A stretch of 64,000 bases of DNA from Polydactylus sextarius (Eukaryota > Chordata > Actinopteri > Polynemidae), in assembly GCA_016801845.1 (NCBI GenBank), contig CM028910.1, positions 8,750,629 to 8,814,628 of the forward strand, read 5' to 3'. The first letter of the stretch is position 1. Each line of letters begins with the position of its first letter. A program made the position numbers and the translations under genes. The notes under the pieces are model-generated. The model ran no database searches. It was not told the origin of the DNA and saw only the letters and a list, made by a program, of their open reading frames with translations. Positions 35,401-47,400 of this stretch are shown here, in pieces.

Positions 35401-38400
35401 GAGACAAGAAGAAGAGAATCGTTTAAGGAGAGACAACTCTAGCTTTTAATAAACTGGTACTTATAAGTACAAAGTAAAAAACTGTCATAATCTTTTCAAC
35501 ATTTTAATATTTCAAGCAGCATTACAGGTATTGACATGTTTCCTGTTGCATTAAAGCTGAGTTTGAGTTTAAGTAACAACCCACAAGTCTGAGGGATGAT
35601 TTAGCAATGATGCTTCATATATTCATGTGCAAATATCCTCCTGGTGTCAATTATGCTACCTTTCTCACAGTGCTTCCCCCAGTATCCATATTTGCATTCA
35701 CAGGAGTAGCCTCCATCGCGCTCGTAGCAGTAGCCCCCGTTCAGACACGGAGAAGAGTCGCAGACCGATCGGGGCTGTACTGAAAAACACACACCGAGAC
35801 TTGACTGTGTTCCATTGCACTGGCAGACCTCCTAAATTTTATTCAAGCACGTGGGCTTGGTCCAACCTTTAAAAAACACATTATTTGCCATTTTATATTT
35901 GGATCAAATACAAATCTCGCAAGAGCATTCAACATAAATCACTTAGAGAAATTTCTTCCCACATCATAAATGTAAGCTGCAAATGTGACCAATCCTTTTA
36001 AAGTAGAAAATGACACTTGTCAAGACCAGTGTGTTTAAAAAAGTGTTTGTCTCTATAGTAACCAGCTGCTCATGCAATGACACATAGCTGCAAAGTGTCC
36101 TGTTGTTGGGTTGGTGCCTGAGTCTCTTACCATAGGGGTAGAAGTCCTTATGATCTAGGTCTGCTGCACTTGTCTGACATGTGCACAGGTAGCTTCCTCC
36201 ATACTCCAAACATGGACCTCCATCAGGACACGGTCTGCTGTTACTGCATGGCGTCTGGGTTACTTCTGGGTGGAAGGGAATGTGAGGCAGGTTCACAAAT
36301 TTTTTGGAAAAATTGCCTCTGGTTGGAGACATTTGTGGTCTTACAGAGATCCAAAAAAAATGTTTTGTCATTCATCAAAGCTCTTGTAAGACAACTGATA
36401 GGATTACACATATCATACCCACCAAACTGACAGTAGAGTCCTGTGTAGCCTGAGGGGCATTCACAAGTCCCATTGATGTCCACACAGACACCCCCATTCT
36501 GGCAAAGACATTCCTCTGCAGACAGAGAGAGAGAGAGTGTGTGTGTGAATGAGAGAGAGACAGAGCTCAAAGCTGGAAAGTTTGCTCGGGCTACTTTAAA
36601 GAAAGTACTTAAATTGCGTTAGTTTTTGGGATTGGCCTAAGTGTAAACATAGACAGAAGGTATAAATGGTCAACATGTGTACCATATGCTGAGCGTCTTT
36701 CATCAGCTGTACTGTAAACTATATATTGATTTGCTGTCATTTCTCTTTCCCTGATCTTTTCCAAAAAAAGTTCACAGGACCAGAAGATTACCAGTCGGCA
36801 CGCCGCACATCCGCTCCATACAAATTGTAAGAATGTTTTTATTTTCCTCTCCTTCCTAATTGCAGCAGAGGATCAAAGGAAGTGGCCATATCACAGCTAA
36901 ATGGCTCCCCTTTGAAGTCCTGGGAGCTCAGTGTAGGGTATTATTTTTCTGATGATATGGAGCATATTTTGTGACCAAAATGTATGGCCCCGAGGGCAAT
37001 TAATGGATTGTTAATTTGCAAGAGCCACTTTCATTGGCCACCTGTGCGGCCCGGGCCCTTTGATCTGAGAGCCTGATTAGGCACTTCTGAGTCCCACTAC
37101 TTTCTCTTCCTTGGAGGATCATGCTCCTTTTTCCACTGTGCCTTCCAAGTGAGCCAGGCAGGAAAGTATTTGGGAGATTTAAGAGAGCCTATATAAGCAC
37201 TGATAGTTATTTCAGCTCAAGGGTGAGAAGTAGCATGCATTTGCAATAGCTCAAATACTATTAAAGACCTTTTGATGGGAAAAAAGAAAAAAAACAGGCA
37301 GCAACTGTTATCAGTGAGTGTCAGTAAAAATAGCTTTGAAGAGCAAAACAAATAAATTGCAATACAGAGAGTAAACATAATGCCAAATGACTAAATATGC
37401 ATTTATGAGAGGAAGGTATGAAGCATTAGCTGAGGATGATGATGTTTTACATATTTGTGTTCAAATTGCCCTATGATTATGTAAGAAGCAGCTGTGCTTG
37501 AAACTATACTGTGGTGCAATGGCCAACTTCCAGAGAAACAAGTAGCGGTGTGGAAGCATGCATATTTCAACAGCTCTGTCTGAAGAAATGACCTGAATAC
37601 CAAAGACCAGCTTTGACTCATAAAGAAGCCTTTTTAAGTCTAGACAAAGCACTTCCTCTTGTTGGTAAACTAATAAAATGTGCTATAAAACAATTATTCC
37701 CAACATCAAGCGACTGGTTCCTGTAGTAAACTGGGCGAGGCCGTGTCAGTTTTGATAATTACAATAATCCATCATCACAGCAGCCTCTTCCAGGGCAGAG
37801 CTCCAAATTCCTGTGGGATAGCACAGCTCCTCTTCAAATACCCCAGTCTGCTCTCTACCTGCCCAGCTGCCTGCAGTAAGCATCAGCCAGGCCAAGTGTA
37901 CAATACCTTCACACTTGTCGCCATAGAAGCCGGGAGCACATGTACAGTTGTAGACTCCGGAGCTTGTGTATTCACAAATTTGATTCTTCGTGCAATTGCT
38001 TTCTTCACACGTTGCTGCAGATAAAAAAGCATGGCAGGATGTGGTTTAAGAATCAAACTGTATGTGAAAAAACTTGGCAAAGCTTTCACTGTAGCTGTAC
38101 TTGTATTTACCTGTTTGGTTTTCTACCTCAGTTGAATTGACCTGAAGCACCACCATCTCTGAGAAAAGAACACGTGAAGGTGGTTTGAGGGGTTTATTCA
38201 CGCAAACAACATAACACATTTTTCTCTCTTACATCTGTTGGTATCCAGTGATGCAGATACTGTTGGATTCATTTACCCACATGTGAAGATAATGGTCTGA
38301 GAGATTTGTGCAGCCATCCCAATACAATGGAGGTAATTGGAGTTCACGGTACTGAAATCATTGTTTAATTCGAATATGGACTGACAGTCCACATTCATCA

Positions 38401-41400
38401 CTGTCAATACTTTCCCTAAAAGAAATCTACTTTGTAAAAACTGTTCATCTAGAAGGGTTTGGGACTGTGACAACAGAAATCTTGATATCTGCATGGCTGG
38501 ACATGGTTAACTAGAGATAAGTGAGAAAAATCTGAGATATTTTTTTTTCAACCATGTTGATTTATGTCATATTTACATAAATATATAAATTAAATCACAT
38601 TATCAAAACATCATTATCAGATTTGTTTTGTAATTTGGGTGAACAGAAACAGCCAAACAGTGAAACAGGTTTCTCAGAAACAGGGAAACCAGCCCTTTCA
38701 CTCTGGCAAAACCTCAGGTACCTGACTAGGAATTTAGGCTCCACTGCCTCGGCAAATGTTTTTATCATACATACTTTTCAATTTAATAGCATATTACACA
38801 AAACATGGTGCTTTCAGAGCATAAAGACAGGGTAGCATATTATGATAGCTATATATTTTGCTTGTCATACTCTTTGACTGGTCTTAAATACATAACAAAA
38901 AACAAAGAGTGAACCAGATATTGATAAGTGAGGTGGTGAAGTATGCTCTACAGATAAACCAATAACATTCCTGTATTCAGGAGCTTTTTTTTCTTGACAG
39001 TTGTCAAGAATTTGTACCTCTATTAAATACTATAAAGGCAGAACTTCTGGTAACAGCAAATAAAATATGTGGTAAAGTATGATGGAAATGTTTGCAGTGG
39101 CAAGCTGCGACAGAACTTCGACAAAGTTCGTAGCCATAAACTTTTGCTCTGGAAGAGGTATGATAGGATTCCCTTTGTGTTGGTTCCAGTTGGAAAAATA
39201 CTACATCAAAGAAAGCCAAACTAAAAAAAGTGTTGAAGGTAGGGCTTACAGACCTTGAGCATTTTGTATATAGAACCTTTTTTTTTTTTTTTTTTTTTTT
39301 TTATAAAACATGCTCCTCTGGCAGAATTCAAATTGAATTTAAGTCACCTGTTTCACAGAGGAGTCCAGTGAAGGTAGGGGGACAAATGCAGGTGAAGTTG
39401 GCCACCTGATCGACACACTCTCCTCCGTTTAGACAGGGCTGTGACTCACATTCGTTGATGTCTAGAGGAAAGACAAAAATCATGTAACCAGAGGAGGGAA
39501 CTTTATCTGCTGTTGATTCAGTTTCACATTGAAATTTTTTGGTCTTCACACGGAAATGCAAGATTTTGTTGTTGAAGACACTGAGCTGGATTAAGAGTAC
39601 TGAGCTTCCCTTCTGAAAGCATAGAGTTTCATGGACCAGGTGTCTGGTATTAAGAGTAATCCGGTCTCATGTACTGTAGAAACAAGGATTCACAAACTGT
39701 GTGTGCAGGGTCTGATAATTTAATTCCCAACCGGGTTCAAGTTTCATCAACAATCAATCACAAGAGGAGAAAGATTAGCAAACGTCTTCATGGAAACCCA
39801 CCTAACTTCAGTGAACTTTCTCACTGTGGTTCATTGCTACAGTGTGTGACCCAAGAAAAAAAAGAGGAGTTGTTTGCAAATCAACTCAACCATAACCTCA
39901 ACTTGGACCCATTTGTCTACATAGACTGGGAAACTCTTTGGACAAAAACATCTGTCAAATGACTGAGTTTGATGTAGAAAGCAGCAGAAAATATTTCCTC
40001 TGGAGGGAGATGCCTACTTTCCTTAAGACTGTGAAAAACCCTGCTCACCTGTCTCACACAGGACACCAGTGTAGCCTGGTTCACACACACAGGTGAAACT
40101 GCCAGCTCCTTGTACACACAAGCCGTCGTTGAGGCACGGTCTGTCTTTGCACTCATCAATGTCTGAAACACACACACAAACACGCACATGCACACAGGCA
40201 GAGGGACACGCTCATGGAATATTTACTCAGCTGATTAATATATCCGCCACACTGCTCCCCTCACTCTGCAAGTATGTGCTGCTGGCTGTGAAAGGTATTA
40301 GAAGAGGTTTGATACATCTCCACAGGCTGGGCTGTGGGAATAGGCACAGAAGCTCCGGAGAGGCTGGACCAAGATATTCTAAATACTTTATTTGTGTGGA
40401 AACTGCTTAATGAAGCACAAAATACTCTGATTAATCTGAGTTTTTTCAGGTCTTCATCCGTTTTACTTTATGCAGATTGTAGGAGAAGCAGTGTGGACTT
40501 TGTAGTGTACAGTAAAAAAAAAAAACAAATTACATTGTGAGCTGTTTCTACATTTACACATAATCCTAAAGAGCATTTATTAATTAAAGAAAGCGAACTA
40601 TCAGCTATACCTGTTTCACACAAAATCCCAGTGTATCCAGGAGGGCACTGACAGATGAAACTGTTAATCTGGTCTTTACAGGTCCCTCCATTCTGGCACG
40701 GATGTGAGGCACATTCATCAACATCTAAACAGTCGAGGGAGAAACACAAAAGAGATAGTATGACTTTTTTAATTAAAGGAAAACATCTGGCAAAGCTAAA
40801 AGGTTGGTGAGACAGATAATGTCCCAGGAGAACTGGACATGAAGTTGATACAGGTATTAAGGAAATATCCAGGTGTCTTTTTGGAAGTTCAGGTGGATTC
40901 TCGTATTGTTTTCTTTCAAGTTGACATTATTTTTCCTGGCTGATCTCACATAGATAGGTATTCATTCATAGGGTGCAGTGCGTGTCAAGCACAACAGAGC
41001 AGGAAGCAGTGTCAACCATAACTCACCGATCTGGCATCGTCGACCAGTGAAGCCAGCCAAGCAGGAGCAAGTGAAGGAAGGGTTGCCTGTAATACAGTCG
41101 TCAATGCACTGGCCTCCATTCAGACATGGTCGCAGGTGTGGGCACACTGATGCTGTAGAGAGAGGTCAATGTAACAGGAATACTTGATGAAGTATTAGGG
41201 CACCGGTAGTAACTGAGGAGCTAATCTCGTAGGAGCTGGTCTCACCAGAGTTATTGCAGCCACCGACTTCCACATGTGCATCGTCTATACGGAAGACCCA
41301 TCTGCCTGGGTAGCCCACGTTGGTGGTTCCCTCAACATTCACAACATCAGCTGTACGAGAACCAGGGATGTTGAAGTAGCGCTTGCCGTCACCAGCATTG

Positions 41401-44400
41401 AAACCTGCCTGGGAAGAGAGTAACAGACAAAACAAAAGCCTGTTGAATTTAAGTGTCGACGTCTGAAAAGTTGAAAAACAGATCCTCATGCTGCACATTC
41501 TACATGTGACTGTCACCAAAAGCAAACAACAATGTGATTTTACCTGCGCTGCTATCCCTCCGAGCCCAGCCAGGTTTCCTCCACTGCTGGCATGCATGCC
41601 TGTGGTCCAAGTGATATTACTGTACTGGAATATTGTGAAGGAAAGCTCTCCATCTGTAATGAGCACCACTTGGAAAGTATTTACCTGCACAGAGAGGAAC
41701 AGGCTTGGTTAAACCATTTCCTGATTTCTAGGAAATTCAGTAATAATGCATATATCTAACGTCTCTTCTTATTAATGCTACAGATTCCTAGATCTCAGTC
41801 AGGCTAGAGAAATAATACACTTTTCTGGGTCTGTTGTTGTTGGGGCAGATTACAGGAAATTCACAGGTGCCATTAGAATGAAACTCTATAGCTGTGCTTT
41901 TTAACCACATGTTGCATCCCACTTTTATTGGTTAACAACAAGTCTATTTTCTTATTTAATGCACATACTTTTTTCTATTTCTAACACAGGTGATCTGCAG
42001 GTGATGCTAATATATTACAGTGCAAAAAGTGGATATTGTTAAAATATTTTCAAGTGCTAATATAACAATATACACCTTTGACTTTTTTAATCTGCTTAAG
42101 ATAACTAACTCAACTGTTTTATCTACTGGTTTTAACTAATAATGTCAACGATTCAACACTGACATTTAGCTAGCTTCACTTTATTTTCAGCTTTTTATTC
42201 ATTACTTTTCATTACATTCATTACTCCTTTCTTAACTAACTTTTAAACCATTTGTCCTTTACTGTTAGTGACCTGTTTCTACTGTTTTCAGTTTTCACAC
42301 TAAATAATTTTCTGCTCTCTCAGTAGCAGCATGTGGTGTTAATGTAACTCAGGTGGGTGGGAGGTGTGTACTGAGACTGTGCAGTCTGGTTATTGTAGTG
42401 GGTGGTTTACTGGCCATTGTGAAAACACAGTCTCAGATCTGTAGTTAAGTTAAGTATGAGTTCATACCGGCGTGACAGAGCTGCCTCCAAAGAAAGTAAC
42501 TTGGTGCCATGTTGAGATGAGGACCCATGTTGCGTTGAAATTGGGGAACTCTGAAAAATATGTCTTGACATCACTCGAGGCTTGTCGCAGGATTGACGGC
42601 TCCTGGCTCTCTCTGTAGAAGACTCTTCCTGCCCGACGATTGTCCACATCAGCCCAGAATGGTGCTACAACCCTCCTGTCCCCAGCGATTGGAAAAGCTA
42701 CGGGTGTGAACTGAGACACCTCCCTCAGGAAAGATACAAGGCCATTGTTGTTAACCTGAGGAGAGATAGTTTGGGTTAGAACATCTGAGTGTGGTTACTT
42801 ATGATACATTTTCTTCAACATGTCAGATTTAACCAACTGTGACTTGTCTGTATTATGAGGTATGGTTTAAGTGAAACGGCTAAGGAGAGGCGAATGTGAA
42901 CAAACAGAGAGTTTCTGACCTCACGGTGCAAACAGCAGTGTGGGGCTGTGCATGCTCCCACAACGGATGTTTACACTTCCCATGTAGCAAACAGATGCTA
43001 CCTTTATTCCGTGAAATGACGGCAGCTGAGCTCATGCACCTGCAAACTCATCACACCAGGAAGGACATTCACGACTTTTAAATCCACAGATATCTGCTAA
43101 CGGCCAAAGTAACCAAATACAAGAACTTATCCTCTTCTTGTCCACATATCTCCTGAGAGATGCACACTGTCAGCAATGCAGCTGTTATACTGAGCTATTA
43201 TTTTCCTAAAGGACCGGCTTTAAAAGGTCAATGACTGGTGTTCTACTGACACAGTTACGTGGTTAATTGATTAGTCAGCATCACTTTGACTCTCACAGAT
43301 GAGATTTACTCATTTTATCTGTTGATATCAGTGCAAATTACATTTTCTAACATGTTATAGGTAAAACACACATGAGTGGTTGGTCAATCAGAGCATTTTA
43401 AGCTAAAAAAAAATCAATGACAAATGGAATATAATAATTCATAATTGTGTTTTCATTGGACTATAATCACCTGAAACTAAGAATCATTGTGTTTTGTTCA
43501 GAGTGAGCTTCATCTGCTGTGGGAGCCACTGTGGGAACAGATGCTGCACCACCTCTTTTTTCTTGCTTGGTTGCAATCTGCAACCTCACCACTAGATGTC
43601 AGTAAAATGCACACACCAGTCCTTTAAAGACTCATTTCATCCTATAAGATGAAAACTTTTGAAAAAGACAAAGTTACTCAGTTAGTCAGTTACCAAATGT
43701 GAGGTTTATAGTAGTGTAGTCACAGATCCTAAGGTATTTAGCAGTCTGCATGTCTGCAGAAAGTCCTCATAGCATAGAAATGAAGTGGTGTCAGGCCAGC
43801 CACTGCACTTATATCCTAAGAAACAAGCTGCTAAACCTGAGTGTGAAGAGAAAACTTCTCCAGGCTAAATGTTTCAATCCCCATGAAAAGCCTTCATTCA
43901 TGCACAGTTTCTGCATATTGTCAGCAAGAGGAGATTGTACCCACCATGGCACCTGTCCTGTTTCTCCTAAATGCTGGTGTGAACTTTGCAACTCTTTGCT
44001 TTCAAACCCGAGTGGCATGTGACAGTGACAAAGCAATGTCAGATGGTTTGACTCTGCTCCCTGCATGTATGAAAACCATAATTTGAAGGACTTTGCTGTA
44101 AAAACAGCAGAGGAAGTTTTGTTTGGCACGGCACGGGGGCTCAGTTAATTGCCCGACCACAGTCTTCCCCTCTGCATCAGCGTGATGTGGTGAGAATGTG
44201 GCCAGTGTAAGGGAAAAAGAAGACCAACTGCAGGGGCAGGGCCCAGAGGTCAGCCAGAGCGCCATCTGATACTGGGAGGAAAACAAGAGAGAGGGCACAG
44301 GGCTGGATGAATGGAAGGATGTACATGAATTACAAACCTCCCACACCCACACACCCACTAATGAGAGACCTGTGGTGGTAACGGTCTGGAAGTCACCCAT

Positions 44401-47400
44401 CTTACAGCAAAATTAGTGTAGGAAATCATGCTGAACACTAAATAGAGTTTAAACTCCAATACTGGAATATGTTTAATCGCCTAATCCAATCTCTCGAGGC
44501 ATCTGGAACTGTTTAAACAAGTGTATTTATTCCTTGTTAAGACTTTTTAGGGGACTAGTTTTACATGGAAATGGCCTTGGAGGAATTTAAGCTGAACTTG
44601 GGACCTTTTTCTTTGCATCACAAGAATTTCAACCAGGCTATAACTAGTACAGACGTCCAGTGAAGGGTGGTTCCGCATCACACTTATGTGAGAAAGTGAA
44701 TGGGTTCAGAGCTGCCTTGTGTTATGCTGTAACATGACCAAGGTCAGAATCACATGGGAAAAAGGTGCGATCAGTCAACCTTGTAAGAAGCATCTCTCTC
44801 TCACCATATTTCTTTCTCTCACTCTCAATGGTGCCACTTCACTCTACAACTCCCTTGTTATTTTTTGGGAATTCTTTGCCGGATACATCCAGGATTTTGC
44901 TTGGGTGGTTTTCTTTAGAGCCAAGCAATTTATGGACTAAAATAAACTTTCATCTGGCTTAAGTCAAGCCAAAGCAAACTCCTAAATGAAAAAGGTGCCC
45001 ATGGATCAACTCAGGAAAACATTAGTTTTCCTTGTCAAAAACAGAGGTTTCACAGTTACAAGCTTGTCCAATTATTTGACGAGACCGAAGGAAGTGACTA
45101 CAGTCTGACAGTCTGTGCTCTTGGCTGTGACTCTGCAGCCCTGGCTCACCTTTATCTACAAGGAGTTTGACTGGAGCAATAAATCCTGTCTGCAACAAGT
45201 GACAGGGAGGGCTGCTAACAACATTTTAGCACACTATTTTGTATAATTAAGGAAAATTTATTCGACTGAAATTTTGAATGTGAAAATCACACAGGATATT
45301 GAAGGATTTCATATTGTTTCGTAAACCAATTTAAAGTCATTAAACTTAAACCACACGAGCAAGGCAGTTTCAACTGAATAGACTGTGTTTACTGATATTT
45401 GTTTTCTGAGCTTAGCATAGCGACTGAAACAGGAGGTAATTGCTGGCTCCATTCAAATTTAAATAAACTGACCTGCCAGCGCCACCAGAGCTCACTAATT
45501 ACCATGTTACATCTTATTTGTTTAATTGGTACCAACAACAAAAACTGTACCATTGCAGTGTTTTTTTACACAACCTTTTTCTTGGCTGGGTGCACTGACC
45601 TCCCGGAGTCTTGTCATCCTTGAGTTTAACAGACGACTGGTGCAGAGTCCAAGAAGTCATTGCCCCCATCCAAGAAAAAGTCCTGTACACAAACCCCCCA
45701 CAAACAAGCGTCTAGTCTTCATGCTCTTAGGCTCTACTAAAGCATCACCTGGCTGTAACAGCATGCAGATATATCTAGTTCAGGATGGTGGCGAAAATGA
45801 TTGCTGACATCACTCATCTGAATCTCTCATCACAGACAAAAAAAAGTAACCCGTGCTCTGTGTAAAAAAGTACCCATGCAGAGTACAAAGAATTAAACTC
45901 GATTCTCACATCTTTGGGCCATACACGGTGGTGAGTGAAACAGGGTGAATGAAAGTGTACAAACTCCAAGTGTTGAAGCTCTTCAAAAAGCAGATGAGCA
46001 GTAGCAGATGTGGAGTCTGTTAAGACTGCACTTACACTGCAGCTCGTTGGCAGGACTCTTTCAAAATGTACTCTCATTTTGATTACCTGTAGTTTACTTC
46101 CAGTTGCAGACAAATCCTATGTTATCTTCTACAATTTTCATACAATAAACAACAGTACGTAAACACAGCTTGTATCTCTCTGCTGTCATGAGAGTTTATT
46201 ATCTGCAATAAATGCCTTTGATCATAGCCGTCTATTCTCACATCTGCTTTTAAACTTGTGTTCTTTCCTCTCTGACCTTGGATGTCCTCCTTCATGTTTG
46301 TAACACTGACCATCCGTAAGAGTAGTTAATCCGTGAACTGCATTGTTTGGAAGCCCCTAAGACGCTTTGCAGATACATCTGTGTTCTGTTAAAGTGATTG
46401 GTCATTTCTCAGATAAAGCAGCTGGACAGTTCCAGGGGGAAGACCCCTGCCATGTTATCTGAGGCGTGGGAGGAGGGGAGGGGTGACCCAGAGGAGGAGG
46501 AGGAAGAGGAGGAGGAGGAGAGATCCCAGCAACTTGTGAAAACTTCCAGACACAAACCATAACAAGAGGGACAGACTGGTTACCAGGAGGCAAAAGCTAA
46601 CCAAATCAGAGGAGGAACCATATTTGTAAAGGGACAGTAAAAGATCACTGTCACCACGTATCACGTGGCTGTTGTAGTCTTTAAATCTACTGCTGCAATA
46701 AGATGAAAAATAAAAATAACATGTCTTGCTTTAGGAAGGGACAAAGGTTTGATAGTTAAAGTGTTTTTAGGATCTCTGAGCTGTTTGAAGCAAGTGCACT
46801 GCTGAACAGAATCAGTTATGATAATAAAGTGCAACAGCAACCACAAACCACCTAATATCAGTTTGGTTCTACAGCTTCCATGTGGCGTTCGCCCAGAGGC
46901 TTGTATCAAACTGCACATACACCCTTCAGCCATACAGCCTACGAAATGTTACCTGTTCAAAGCACAGATCCGCATGTGGCTCGTGCACAGCACAACGCAG
47001 CACAACATTTAATGGATTCGGGTGAAGCAATTAACATGAGCGTGACTGTAATTTCAAGTGCCTGCCATAATTTGTTATGCCTTGCGTGACTACAGAGTGA
47101 CACACTAGTTGGATGCAGAGTGAACTAAAGGATATCACATCGCAAATAACACACCGCATTTCAGAATGTGAAGTACCCAGATTTTTATCTCTATCAGATG
47201 ATAATTCAATCTAAGTTCAGCAAGCCAAGCAACAAGTAACTTGTCTTATCTTGTCTAATGTGACTATTGTGTATCAGTGTTATTAGAAGAGGAGAGATGC
47301 GCTGGAATTTGTTGCAAAATTCAGAAGAAACACAATATGCCAGCAGTTGTGATACACAGCAGCTCCAGATTAGTGAGTTTATAAATCCTCAGAAAGACAT

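Noticed and set aside
41166..41690. 174-residue minus-strand open frame as a separate gene
   Set aside because: It is read-through of sned1 exons 3 and 4 plus the short intron between them and the following intron sequence.
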